The notes: generated from the letters alone by a model not told the origin. 64,000 nucleotides of DNA from Sphingobium sp. (GCA_023266575.1 JAHFPV010000002.1:408491-472490), one strand, 5' to 3'. Positions 1-9,252 are shown, numbered from the stretch's first letter. A program made the numbers and translations.

Positions 1-608
1 AAGCCCATCGCCGCCAGTTCGCAGGCGAGCAGGCGCGGCGGCGTGCCATGCTGCTCGGTCGGCCTGTTGGCATCGACCACGATCAGCTCGCCATCCTTTT
101 TCAACGCGGGGCTGAGGTGCCAGAGGAAAGCGTATGGCTCGGCAATCTCATGATACATATGGACCATCAATATGCGGTCGAAACTGTTGACCGGCAGGCG
201 CGGATCTTCCGGCGCACCCAGCTTGACGCTGACATTGTCCAGTTTTTCGCGGGTGATGCGGCGGGACAACGCCTCGATCACTTCGGGCATGATATCCTCG
301 GCCAATACTCGCCCGCTTTTGCCGACGCGGGTGGCGAGGCGGACGGTATAATAGCCCTCGCCCGCGCCAATGTCCGCCACGGTCATGCCGGGAAGGATAC
401 CGGCGCGGTCCATGATATCCTCCGCCTCATTCACCCGGTCGCGCGCCTCCTCGCTCGACCAGCGGGTCGATACGATCGGGGCGACAGGGCGATCGGCCAG
501 CGGGAATGGCGAGGCGGCGGGCGCGCGCTCCGCTTCGTTACCGGGCGACAGGCGATCGCAGGCGGCCAGCAAGGCAAGCACGCCCGCCAGAGCCACCCGC
601 CATGGCAT
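1..608 (-). CDS. Secreted class I SAM-methyltransferase-like lipoprotein (partial)
   Basis: The reading frame starts at the ATG at 608, which shares one base with the prfB stop (TGATG), so translation is probably coupled to prfB. It runs off the left edge with its C-terminus missing. The first 17 residues form a lipoprotein signal ending in a Leu-Ala-Ala-Cys lipobox. The body carries the SAM-binding glycine motif DIGAGEGYYTVRLA at about residues 77-90, then a Rossmann-like stretch with HMYHEIAEP and LIVVDANRP, as in class I methyltransferases. The fold is clear. The substrate is unknown, and export would take the protein away from cytoplasmic S-adenosylmethionine, so it may bind something else or may not be a working methyltransferase. 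Confidence 0.8.
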   Translation of the reverse strand, partial: MPWRVALAGVLALLAACDRLSPGNEAERAPAASPFPLADRPVAPIVSTRWSSEEARDRVNEAEDIMDRAGILPGMTVADIGAGEGYYTVRLATRVGKSGRVLAEDIMPEVIEALSRRITREKLDNVSVKLGAPEDPRLPVNSFDRILMVHMYHEIAEPYAFLWHLSPALKKDGELIVVDANRPTEQHGTPPRLLACELAAMG

Positions 609-1735
609 CAGTCGACATCCTCGACATCGACGCTTTCGCCGGTGACCTTCTGGCTCAAGGCGGCGGCCATGAACGGATCGAGCGCGCCGTCCAGCACATC
701 GTCGGGCGCAGTCGAGGTGACGCCGGTGCGCAGATCCTTCACCAGCTGATAGGGTTGCAGCACATAGGAACGGATCTGGTGGCCCCAGCCAATCTCGGTC
801 TTGGCCGCATATTCGCCTGCGGTCACGGCTTCGCGCTTGGCCAGTTCCGCTTCGTAGAGCCGCGCCTTGAGCATGTTCATCGCGGTGGCGCGGTTCTTGT
901 GCTGCGACCGGTCATTCTGCGACGCGACGATGATGCCCGACGGAACGTGAGTGATGCGGACGGCCGAATCGGTCGTATTGACGTGCTGTCCACCTGCGCC
1001 GGACGCGCGATAGGTGTCGATCTTGAGGTCGCTTTCCTTGACCTCGATATCGATATCATCGTCGATCACCGGATAGACCCAGACCGACGAGAAGCTGGTA
1101 TGGCGACGCGCGGCGCTGTCATAGGGGCTGATGCGGACCAAGCGATGGACGCCGCTTTCGGTCTTGGCATAGCCATAGGCATTTTCGCCCTTGATCAGGA
1201 AGGTGGCGGACTTGATGCCTGCCTGATCGCCCGCCTGATAATCGACCAGTTCGACCTTATAGCCGCGCCGTTCGGCCCAGCGGCGATACATGCGGCTGAG
1301 GATTTCGGCCCAGTCCTGGCTCTCCGTGCCGCCAGCCCCGGCGTGAATTTCCAGATAGGTGTCGCTGCCATCGGCCTCGCCTGACAGCAGCGCCTTGATC
1401 TTGTCCTCGTCCGCGCGGTCGGCCAGCGCCTTCAGGGCGGCAATGGCTTCGGACACCATCTCCTCGTCACCCTCGGCCTCTGCCATTTCGATGAGTTCGG
1501 CGGTGTCGGACTTTTCCGAGGCGATCGCGCGGGTCGCGCCGATGGCGCTGTCCAGCCGGGTCCGCTCCCGCATGACCTCCTGCGCCAGCTTCGCATTGTC
1601 CCATAGCGTGGGGTCCTCGACGCGCGCGTTCAGCTCGTCAAGGCGGCGCAGCGCGCGGTCCCAGTCGAGCGACTGGCGCAGCAGGGCCAGCGCGGCGTCG
1701 ATGCGATCAATATATTGCAGCGCTTCGGCGCGCAT
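608..1735 (-). CDS. prfB: Peptide chain release factor 2
   Basis: Release factor 2 recognises UGA and UAA stop codons in the ribosomal A site and triggers peptide release. The 375-residue product has the catalytic GGQ at 248-250 inside RASGAGGQHVNTTDSAVR. The codon-recognition tripeptide that reads SPF in E. coli reads SPY here (203-205, in RISPYDSAARRHTSF). The frame is continuous through the region where E. coli prfB needs a programmed +1 frameshift at an in-frame UGA: residues 19-27 read LRQSLDWDR with no internal stop, so that autoregulation is absent. It follows mrcA on the same strand after about 175 bases that contain an intergenic repeat, and it overlaps the downstream lipoprotein gene by one base. 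Confidence 0.97.
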   Translation of the reverse strand: MRAEALQYIDRIDAALALLRQSLDWDRALRRLDELNARVEDPTLWDNAKLAQEVMRERTRLDSAIGATRAIASEKSDTAELIEMAEAEGDEEMVSEAIAALKALADRADEDKIKALLSGEADGSDTYLEIHAGAGGTESQDWAEILSRMYRRWAERRGYKVELVDYQAGDQAGIKSATFLIKGENAYGYAKTESGVHRLVRISPYDSAARRHTSFSSVWVYPVIDDDIDIEVKESDLKIDTYRASGAGGQHVNTTDSAVRITHVPSGIIVASQNDRSQHKNRATAMNMLKARLYEAELAKREAVTAGEYAAKTEIGWGHQIRSYVLQPYQLVKDLRTGVTSTAPDDVLDGALDPFMAAALSQKVTGESVDVEDVD

Positions 1736-1818
1736 GGGAGGTCTCCAAAAACTCGGCCCGAAAGAGAAGGCTCTCTAGCCGTTCGCCCTGTTTCCACGAG
1801 CCACTTGTCTCGCTTCAA

Positions 1819-1896
1819 TGTCGAAGGGCCGTCCTTTCTTGCGTAAATCGCTTTTCGTCAAGAAGAACAGGGCTTCGACAGGCTCAGCCCGAACGG
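1819..1896. repeat. Intergenic palindromic repeat, copy 1
   Basis: The right arm at 1873-1896 begins CTTCGACAGGCTCAGCCCGA and continues ACGG. The left arm (TGTCGAAGGGCC from about 1819) is shortened, so this copy is asymmetric. The same motif occurs at 4544-4666 and 14213-14289. It lies between the mrcA stop and the prfB start. I recall similar sequences being abundant between genes in sphingomonad genomes, but that is memory, not a search. Confidence 0.75.
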
Positions 1897-1909
1897 TGTT
1901 GGGGTGATT

Positions 1910-4444
1910 TCAATAAATCCCGCCCTGATCGGACAGGAAGTCGCTGTCGGTGCGCGCTCTGGTACGGGCGGCGGCGCGGGTGGCGGCGACCTTGGCCAGC
2001 TCCTCCGCCTCTTCCTTGCGTATGGTGCGGCGGGGTTCGGATTCGGGTTTGAAGGCTTCCCAGATGACCGCGGCCTTGGGTTCGCTGGTCGGCCAGGCGC
2101 CATAGACCCGCTTGCCCGAACGCCGGTCGATCGCAACCATCCGGATGCCCGCAGGGGCGACGAAGGGCGTCTTTGGCATGGTTTCCAATATGGGGGCCAT
2201 CGCCGCTTTCCAGATCGGCGCGGCGATGCGGCCGCCCTGCGCCCAGCCGCCAAGGCTGCGCGGCTGGTCGTAACCGATATAGACGCCCGCGACGAGATCG
2301 GGCGATCCGCCGACGAACCAGACATTGGTCGGGCCGTTGGTGGTGCCGGTCTTGCCGAACAGCGGGCGGTTAAGGTCGGCCAGTACCGTGGCGGTGCCGC
2401 GCTGGACCACGCCTTCGGTGATGTGGACGACCTGATAGGCGGTCATCGGGTTCATCACCTGCTTGCCTTCAAAACCGAAGCGCGGCATCGGCTTGCCGTC
2501 CCAATTGGCCGCGTTGCAGCCTTCGCAGGCGCGCCAGCGTTCGGGCCAGATCACCTTGCCGCGCCGGTCCTGCACATAATCCATCACCCGTGAGGGAAAT
2601 TGCCGCCCCTGATTGGCGAGCGTCGCATAGGCGTTGACCATGCGTTCGACCGTAGTTTCACCCGCACCCAGCGCGAAGGAGAGATAGGGCTGATAATCGC
2701 CGATACCCATGCCCTTTATGGTGCGGACGACCCGTTCCATGCCGGTCTGGCTGGCGGCGCGCACGGTCATCAGGTTACGCGATTGTTCGACGCCCCAGCG
2801 CATCGTCTGCGGCCCGGCGCTGCCGCCGGAAAAGTTGCGAAAGCATTTCTGGCCAAGGCCCGCGCCCTGATAGACGCACAAGGGACCATCGACGATGATC
2901 GAGGCCGGGGTCATGCCGCCATCGAGCGCGGCAGCATAGACGAACGGCTTGATGGTAGAGCCGGGCTGGCGCAGCGCCTGGGTTGCGCGGTTGTAGCTGG
3001 AGAGGCGCGAATCAAAGCCGCCCTGCATCGCGCGGATGCGGCCCGAATGGACTTCCTCCACCACCATGCCGCCCGATACTTCGGGGATGGAGCGCAGCGC
3101 CCAGCTTCCCCCGTTGCGCGCGACGACGATCAGGTCGCCGGGCTTCATCGCGGAGAAGGCAGGACCGCCGGTCTTGCGATAGGGGGTCTGCGCGGCGCTG
3201 GCGGGGAGCGTGCCGGTGCTGCCGTCGGAAAAGCCAAGTTGGGCGTCAGTCGATGTGCGGCTGACGACCACAGCGACGCGCCATTGTGCATAATCGACGT
3301 CGATATAGCTGGCAGCCAGTTCCCGCTCCCAACCATTGTCGATATTGAGATGGCCGACCGGGCCGGACCAGCCGCGCCCGGCGTCAAAGCGCAGCAGACC
3401 GCCGCGCAGGGCGTTCTGGGTACTTTCCTGCACCACCGGATCATAGGGGCTGCGCACCCACAGGCCACCGGCATAGATGCTGTTGGGACCATCGCTCGCC
3501 TTTTCCCCGAACAGGGCGATCAGGCGGCGGCGCACCTCTTCCATATAATAGCCGCCCGCGCGCGCATCGAAGCCGGAGCCGTGCATCGCGACGGTGCCAA
3601 GCGGCTGCGCCATCGCCGCGTCGCGCTGGGCGGGCGTGATCCAGTTGCTCTTGACCATTTCGCCGAGCGCCCAGTTACGCCGGTCGATCGCGCGGGCATG
3701 GCCGGTCGGGCTTTCGGGGCGGTAATTGGCCGGACCCTTGGGCAGGATCGAGAGATAGGCCATTTCGTGGAGCTTGAGGTCGGCGACATCTTTGTCGAAA
3801 TAGGCGCGCGCGGCGGCCTGCACGCCATAGGCGTTACGACCCAGAAATATCTGGTTGAGATAGAGTTCGAGGATCTGCTGCTTGGTCAGCACATTTTCCA
3901 TGCGCCAGGCCAGGATCATCTCCTTCACCTTGCGCGTGGGCGAATATTCATCGCCGATCAGCAGATTCTTGGCCACTTGCTGGGTGATGGTGGAGCCGCC
4001 ACGCGCGCGCTGGCCGGAGCCGAGCTTGCTGGCATAGTCGACCACGGCGCCGGCAAAACCGGGGAAATCGACGCCATGATGGTCAAAGAACGTCTTGTCC
4101 TCCGCCGCCAGATAGGCGTGGATCAACAGCGTCGGATAATCGCTATATTGCAGCTGGACACGCCGTTCGCGAGCATAGCTGTGGACGGGCTGGCCATTGA
4201 TATCGCGCACGATGGTGGGCAGCGGCGGCTCATATTCCAGCAAGGTCGCCGCGTCGGGCAGGCCGCGCGCGAAGATCAGCCAGAAGAGCGCGCAAAAGAG
4301 CAGGAAGCCGCCCAGCAGGATTGCCGCCCAGCGGAACAGGCGGCGCTGCCAGAGCGGGCGCAGACGATCCAGCACGCCCCCTGCGTCGCGGCGCAGGCGA
4401 TAGGCGAAGGACGATGCGGGCGGATTGGAACGAGCCTCTTCCAT
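1910..4444 (-). CDS. mrcA: Penicillin-binding protein 1A (bifunctional transglycosylase/transpeptidase)
   Basis: This class A penicillin-binding protein polymerises glycan strands and cross-links peptides in the periplasm. The 844-residue product has a cytoplasmic N-terminus and one membrane anchor at about 38-59. A GT51 transglycosylase domain follows, with the catalytic Glu at 115 in AAEDKTFFDHHG and RGGSTITQQVAKNLL near 148-162. The transpeptidase domain has the Ser-x-x-Lys motif STIK at 496-499, SRN at 555-557 and KTG at 698-700. An inserted segment between the two domains (about 300-460) fits the OB-like region of PBP1A. A minus-strand neighbour upstream is the cell-wall amidase gene. 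All active-site motifs are intact. Confidence 0.96.
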   Translation of the reverse strand: MEEARSNPPASSFAYRLRRDAGGVLDRLRPLWQRRLFRWAAILLGGFLLFCALFWLIFARGLPDAATLLEYEPPLPTIVRDINGQPVHSYARERRVQLQYSDYPTLLIHAYLAAEDKTFFDHHGVDFPGFAGAVVDYASKLGSGQRARGGSTITQQVAKNLLIGDEYSPTRKVKEMILAWRMENVLTKQQILELYLNQIFLGRNAYGVQAAARAYFDKDVADLKLHEMAYLSILPKGPANYRPESPTGHARAIDRRNWALGEMVKSNWITPAQRDAAMAQPLGTVAMHGSGFDARAGGYYMEEVRRRLIALFGEKASDGPNSIYAGGLWVRSPYDPVVQESTQNALRGGLLRFDAGRGWSGPVGHLNIDNGWERELAASYIDVDYAQWRVAVVVSRTSTDAQLGFSDGSTGTLPASAAQTPYRKTGGPAFSAMKPGDLIVVARNGGSWALRSIPEVSGGMVVEEVHSGRIRAMQGGFDSRLSSYNRATQALRQPGSTIKPFVYAAALDGGMTPASIIVDGPLCVYQGAGLGQKCFRNFSGGSAGPQTMRWGVEQSRNLMTVRAASQTGMERVVRTIKGMGIGDYQPYLSFALGAGETTVERMVNAYATLANQGRQFPSRVMDYVQDRRGKVIWPERWRACEGCNAANWDGKPMPRFGFEGKQVMNPMTAYQVVHITEGVVQRGTATVLADLNRPLFGKTGTTNGPTNVWFVGGSPDLVAGVYIGYDQPRSLGGWAQGGRIAAPIWKAAMAPILETMPKTPFVAPAGIRMVAIDRRSGKRVYGAWPTSEPKAAVIWEAFKPESEPRRTIRKEEAEELAKVAATRAAARTRARTDSDFLSDQGGIY

Positions 4445-4543
4445 GACGGATCAGGCTCTAAGGTCAAATTGCGACTAAGGCCAGTGCCGTGATCAACGAA
4501 CGGTCGATCGTGGCGTCATGGCTGGGTCGCGCCTCACCTCCCA

Positions 4544-4666
4544 CCGTTCGCCCTGAGCCTGTCGAAGCCTGTCCAGAGCGCCTGCCGCAGGCGGGCAGTC
4601 GAAGGGGGCTGTACTTCCTGCGAAGAGAGAAGAAGGACAAGGCTTCGACAGGCTCAGCCCGAACGG
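4544..4666. repeat. Intergenic palindromic repeat, copy 2
   Basis: Two 24-base arms at 4544-4567 and 4643-4666 are inverted copies of the repeat seen at 1873-1896, differing at only a few positions. The 75 bases between them hold further short complementary segments (GTCGAAGGG near 4578-4615 against GCTTCGAC, and a CGCCTGCCGCAGGCG palindrome at about 4580-4594). This is the most complete copy and could fold into a long hairpin. It lies between the divergently oriented-in-function but same-strand amidase (3' end) and mrcA (5' end). Confidence 0.8.
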
Positions 4667-4705
4667 GGTCGAGGGTGAATGAATATCTCCTAGTGGCGGT
4701 AGCAA

Positions 4706-5986
4706 TCAGCCCCCTGCCGCACCCCCATGCATCGCCAGCTTGCGGGCGAAGTGGACTTCTACCGCGCGGGCGACGCCGCGGGCGATTTTCTGCTGGCCTT
4801 CGCGCGAGGCGAGGAAGGCGGCGTCGTCGGCATTGCTGATATAGCCGGTCTCGAACAGGACCGAGGGCGTGTCGGGTGCCTTCAACACCATCAGCGATGC
4901 GAAGCGGTGATAGGCGCTGCGGAACGGGACATAGGGCGATGCTTCGCGCTGGAGCAGGCGGGCGAAACTGGCCGAGATGTTCATCGATTCGCGCTGGGTC
5001 AGGTCGATGAGGATCGAGGAGACGTCGCCCGACTGGCCACCAAGGTTCACGCCATTGATGATGTCGGCCTTGTTTTCGCGCGCGGCTAGCCGGGCCGCTT
5101 CGCGGTCGGACGCGGTTTCGGACAAGGTGTAGACGGTCGCGCCATGGGCTTCGGCATTTTCCGCCGCGTCGGCATGGACCGAGATGAACAGGTCCGCGCC
5201 CAGCTTGCGGGCGATGCCATAGCGTTCCTGCAACACGAGATATTTGTCATCGTCGCGGGTCAGCGCCACGCGGACGCGGCCGGACTTGACCAGTTGATCG
5301 CGGATCGCCTGGGCAATGGCCAGCGTCACATCCTTTTCGCGCTTGCCATTTTCCTTGTTGATCGCGCCCGGATCATGGCCGCCATGGCCAGCATCGATCA
5401 CGATCAGCGGGCGGGCGCCGTCGCGCGCGCCTTCGACGGGCGGCAGCGCGACGCCGCGCGCCATGGACGGGATCGGCACGGTGATGGAATGGAGCCGCTT
5501 TTGCGGCCGGGCGCTCATATTGGCGGGCGCGTCGAAATTGGTGCGGCCCCGGCCCACCGCGGTGCGAAACGCGCTGTCGGTTGCGCCCTTGAGCAGGAAA
5601 CTCAGCGATTTGCCGTCGGGCGCAATCTGCGCGTCGCCCAGCGTCGCGGGGCTGGAAAGGTCGAGGACGACGCGGGCCGTGCCTTCGCGCAACTGACCCT
5701 GACGCACGGCGGCGATCGCGCCATTGCCGGGGGCAAACTGGCCGCGCCCCACCTGCGCGCCGCTAATGTCGAGCGCGATCCGGCGTGGCGTGTCAAGCAG
5801 GAAGGCGGACGCGCCATCGACCCGATCATCGAAGCGGACGATGACGCGATCATCGCGCACGTCGACGGCATAGATGCCACCGGCGCTGCCGGGCGCTGCC
5901 ATCGTCAGGGTGCTTGCAAGGGCAAGGCTCTGCAACATGCGCCGTTTGTGCATCGCATCGATGCGGGCCGTCCAGCCAAATGTCAT
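4706..5986 (-). CDS. N-acetylmuramoyl-L-alanine amidase (AMIN plus Amidase_3)
   Basis: The enzyme cleaves the bond between N-acetylmuramic acid and the stem peptide during septal wall splitting. An N-terminal AMIN domain (about 38-140) for septal targeting is followed by a zinc-dependent Amidase_3 domain from about residue 190: DAGHGGHDPGA carries the first zinc His, and SVHADA and a late Glu in VLFETGY complete the usual site. The annotated frame starts MTFGWTARIDA; a signal peptide reads better from the Met at position 12 (base 5953), so the true start may be there. It lacks LysM repeats and resembles AmiC-type enzymes. The next minus-strand gene is mrcA, so the two may share regulation. 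Confidence 0.92.
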   Translation of the reverse strand: MTFGWTARIDAMHKRRMLQSLALASTLTMAAPGSAGGIYAVDVRDDRVIVRFDDRVDGASAFLLDTPRRIALDISGAQVGRGQFAPGNGAIAAVRQGQLREGTARVVLDLSSPATLGDAQIAPDGKSLSFLLKGATDSAFRTAVGRGRTNFDAPANMSARPQKRLHSITVPIPSMARGVALPPVEGARDGARPLIVIDAGHGGHDPGAINKENGKREKDVTLAIAQAIRDQLVKSGRVRVALTRDDDKYLVLQERYGIARKLGADLFISVHADAAENAEAHGATVYTLSETASDREAARLAARENKADIINGVNLGGQSGDVSSILIDLTQRESMNISASFARLLQREASPYVPFRSAYHRFASLMVLKAPDTPSVLFETGYISNADDAAFLASREGQQKIARGVARAVEVHFARKLAMHGGAAGG

Positions 5987-6505
5987 GCGCTTATCCGTTC
6001 AGCGTCCCCACGCTAAACTCCGGATTAAGCACAGCCTGTTGTGGCTCCGTAAAATGAGAGGGTTAATATGATTTTCAGCAAGACGGGGGATAAGAGCGAT
6101 GCTGGAAATACTGGCGGCATAATATTTCAGGCAGCCGTTGCCCCGTGGGTCTTTGACTGCTACCCATTCACATTCCCGCAAGACTTGCCTGTTTCATGGC
6201 GGCGATGCGGGGCATCAAGAGAGGCATCGGCGCGCACTCTGCGCGCCAAAGGATGCCAGTAACAGGTTGACGCTGCATGAGGCATGAATTCCATTCCACG
6301 CTTGCCCCGGTAACGGGCGATGCGGCGTGGATGGTCCGGCCCGGCGATTTGTCCGGCCCTGCCAACGCAGCAGACACGCAACATTTCCTTCAAACCTGGA
6401 CGACGCCGCAACCTGCGCCCCTTTCGGCGCGCGCGTGGTCGTCCCTTCACTATCGCGTGGCGGCGCGGCCTTGTGCCGCAGCCCGTCCACGCCGGAGACT
6501 ATTAC
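5987..6505 (+). other. Long intergenic region and presumptive rne leader
   Basis: About 520 bases lie between the divergent amidase and rne starts. Several short open frames are present on both strands, but none has a convincing start or family. The half next to rne (about 6265-6505) is GC-rich with many short complementary segments. Long structured leaders serve RNase E autoregulation in enterobacteria, and the length here would allow the same, but no specific element was recognised. It ends in GGAG about eight bases before the chosen rne ATG. Confidence 0.4.
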
Positions 6506-9226
6506 ATGACAATGCGTATGCTGATCGATGCGCGCCACCGGGAAGAAACCCGTGTCGCGGTCGTCAAGGGTAACCGGATCGAGGAATTTGACTTCGAGTC
6601 CGCTGAGCACAAGCAGCTCAAGGGCAATATCTATCTGGCCAAGGTAACGCGGGTCGAACCCTCGTTGCAGGCCGCCTTCGTTGACTATGGCGGCAACCGC
6701 CACGGCTTCCTCGCTTTCAGCGAAATCCATCCCGACTATTATCAGATCCCGCGTGAGGACCGTGAAGCGCTGTTGCGCGAAGAACGCGCCCATGCCGAGG
6801 AAGAGGCCGCGCTGCGCGCCGATTTCGACGATGAGGATGACGAGGACGGCGAAGGCAGCGTCGAGACCGTCGAGGCGACCCATCATCATGATGATGAGGA
6901 CGGCCATGACGAGCAGGATGGCGGCGAACCGGCAGAAGGCGGCGAGACCGAAGGCAATGGCGGACGCGGCAATGGCCGCGGGCGTGGCCGTGGCCGGGGT
7001 GGCGATGATGCCGCCGACGAACTGCGCCGCAAGCGGATGGCGCTGCGCCGTCGTTACAAGATCCAGGATGTCATCAAGCGCCGCCAGGTGCTGCTGGTCC
7101 AGGTCGTCAAGGAAGAACGCGGCAACAAGGGCGCGGCGCTGACCAGCTACTTGTCGCTGGCCGGTCGTTACTGCGTATTGATGCCCAACACGTCGCACGG
7201 CGGCGGCATTTCGCGCAAGATCAGCAATGCGGCGGACCGCAAGCGGTTGAAGTCGATCATCGCCGACATGGCGCTGCCTTCATCGATGGGCTGCATCGTA
7301 CGCACCGCTGGGCTTCAGCGCACCAAGGTCGAGATCAAGCGCGACTTCGACTATCTCGCCCGGCTGTGGGACGAGATTCGCGAAAATACGATGAAGTCTG
7401 CCGCGCCTGCGCTGATCCACAATGACAGCGACCTCATCAAGCGGGCGATCCGCGATATCTACAATAAGGATATCGAGGAAGTCATCGTCGAGGGCGAGCA
7501 TGGCTATAAGGCCGCCAAGGACTTTATGCGCCTGCTGATGCCCAGCCATGCGCGCAAGGTGAAGGGCTATGCCGACGCGGTGTCGCTGTTCCAGCGCGCG
7601 GGGGTCGAGGATCAGCTGGCCGCCATGTACAACCCGGTGGTGCAGCTCAAATCAGGTGGCTATCTGGTCATCAACCCAACCGAAGCCTTGGTGTCGATCG
7701 ACATCAACTCCGGCCGCTCGACCCGCGAACATGGCATCGAGCAGACCGCGGTTGCGACCAATCTGGAAGCCGCGCGCGAGATTGCACGCCAGTTGCGCCT
7801 GCGCGACATGGCGGGCCTTGTCGTCATCGACTTTATCGACATGGAGGTGAACTCCAACATCCGCAAGGTCGAGAAGGCGATGAAGGACGCGCTGAAGGAC
7901 GATCGCGCGCGCATCCAGGTCGGCCGGATTTCGGGCTTTGGCCTGATGGAAATGAGCCGCCAGCGCCTGCGCACGGGCGTGCTGGAAGCATCGACCCGCC
8001 AATGCCCGCATTGCGAAGGCACGGGTCTGGTCCGCACCGCGTCGTCGGCCGGCCTGTCCGCACTGCGGATGCTGGAAGAGGAAGCGGCGCGGGGTCGCGG
8101 CAACGTCATCACGCTGCGCGCCAGCCAGGAAGCGGCCTTCTATGTCCTCAACAACAAGCGTCGCGAACTGGACGAAATTGAGCAGCGCTACGGCGTCAGC
8201 ATCGTCGTCCTGCCCGATGGCGAGGTTGAAGGCGCGCGCATGTCGGTCGAACCGAGCGGCCCGCGCCCCGAACGGGTCGTGACCTACGCCCCGATGGATC
8301 AGGATGACGACGATCTCGACCTGATCGAGGAGGAAGAGGAAGAAGAAGAGGCGCTGGCCGAGGACGAGGAAGAGGTCGTTGCCGAGCGTGAGCCGCGCGG
8401 CGACCGCGCCGAACAGGGCGACCGGGGCGAAGATCGCGATGGCAATCGCCGTCGCCGTCGCCGTCGTCGCCGTCGTGGCGGCCAGCGCGACGACAATCGC
8501 GTCGAGGGTGAAGCCGGGGAAGAAGGCGAAGCTGGTGCCGAAGCGACGGATGCCGAAGAAGGCACGGCGGAGGACAGCGAAGGCGAGGCCGAAGTCACTG
8601 CAACCACCGCCGAAACCGAGGAAGAGGGCGCTGCCCGTCGTCGTGGCCGTCGGGGTCGCCGTGGCGGTCGTCGTCGTCGCGAAGGTGGTGAAAATGCTGC
8701 CGAAGCGGGTGCAGAAACCGTGGATGCCGAATCGGTTACCGAGGATGCGCCCGTGGTCGAGGACGCCACTGTTGAGGAGGCTCCCGCCGAGGAAGCCCCC
8801 AAGACCCGCCGTCGTCCCCGCGCCCGCAAGCCCAAGGCCGACAGCGCGCCGGTGACCGAAGCGATCGCCGAGGAAGCGCCGGTTGAGGTCGCAGTCGAAG
8901 CCCCTGCCGAGATCGTGACCGAGGCCGCACCCGCCAAGCCCCGCCGTGGTCGTCGCACCAAGGCGCAGATCGAGGCTGATGCTGCTGCGCCGGAAGCCGT
9001 GGTCGAAGCGCCGGTAGCAGAAGAAGCGCCTGCCAAGCCGAAGCGCACCCGGCGCAAGAAGGCTGACATCGCGGTGGAAGCAGAAGCGGCACCTGCCGTC
9101 GAAGCCCCTGCTGTGGCTGAGGAAGCGCCTGCTGCCGAGACAGTGGCAGCGGAAAACGAAGCCGAAGGCGTGAATGAAGATGGCTCGCCGCGTCGCGGCT
9201 GGTGGCAGCGTACCTTCGGTCAATAA
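6506..9226 (+). CDS. rne: Ribonuclease E
   Basis: RNase E is the endonuclease that starts mRNA decay and processes rRNA and tRNA. Translation is placed at ATG 6506 (MTMRMLIDARH) behind GGAG; upstream in-frame sequence does not resemble the family. The 906 residues hold an S1 RNA-binding domain split by an Asp/Glu/His/Gly/Arg-rich insertion (roughly residues 105-175), the catalytic domain with the metal-binding Asp residues in SIDINSG and VIDFIDM, and the zinc-link CPHC. From about residue 595 the tail is low-complexity, with acidic runs alternating with Arg clusters and Ala/Pro/Glu repeats ending in RRGWWQRTFGQ. Such tails scaffold the degradosome, whose partners vary between lineages. A strong terminator follows. 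Confidence 0.96.
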   Translation: MTMRMLIDARHREETRVAVVKGNRIEEFDFESAEHKQLKGNIYLAKVTRVEPSLQAAFVDYGGNRHGFLAFSEIHPDYYQIPREDREALLREERAHAEEEAALRADFDDEDDEDGEGSVETVEATHHHDDEDGHDEQDGGEPAEGGETEGNGGRGNGRGRGRGRGGDDAADELRRKRMALRRRYKIQDVIKRRQVLLVQVVKEERGNKGAALTSYLSLAGRYCVLMPNTSHGGGISRKISNAADRKRLKSIIADMALPSSMGCIVRTAGLQRTKVEIKRDFDYLARLWDEIRENTMKSAAPALIHNDSDLIKRAIRDIYNKDIEEVIVEGEHGYKAAKDFMRLLMPSHARKVKGYADAVSLFQRAGVEDQLAAMYNPVVQLKSGGYLVINPTEALVSIDINSGRSTREHGIEQTAVATNLEAAREIARQLRLRDMAGLVVIDFIDMEVNSNIRKVEKAMKDALKDDRARIQVGRISGFGLMEMSRQRLRTGVLEASTRQCPHCEGTGLVRTASSAGLSALRMLEEEAARGRGNVITLRASQEAAFYVLNNKRRELDEIEQRYGVSIVVLPDGEVEGARMSVEPSGPRPERVVTYAPMDQDDDDLDLIEEEEEEEEALAEDEEEVVAEREPRGDRAEQGDRGEDRDGNRRRRRRRRRRGGQRDDNRVEGEAGEEGEAGAEATDAEEGTAEDSEGEAEVTATTAETEEEGAARRRGRRGRRGGRRRREGGENAAEAGAETVDAESVTEDAPVVEDATVEEAPAEEAPKTRRRPRARKPKADSAPVTEAIAEEAPVEVAVEAPAEIVTEAAPAKPRRGRRTKAQIEADAAAPEAVVEAPVAEEAPAKPKRTRRKKADIAVEAEAAPAVEAPAVAEEAPAAETVAAENEAEGVNEDGSPRRGWWQRTFGQ

Positions 9227-9252
9227 AGACCGGCTCGCTCGCTGATGAAAAA

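Noticed and set aside
2600-4492. Long open frame (630 codons) opposite mrcA
   Set aside because: It mirrors the real gene; GC-rich codon bias leaves antisense frames open, and the product resembles no family.
7652-9223. 523-codon open frame antisense to the rne tail
   Set aside because: The opposite strand encodes the well-supported RNase E; the antisense product is a mirror of its repeats.
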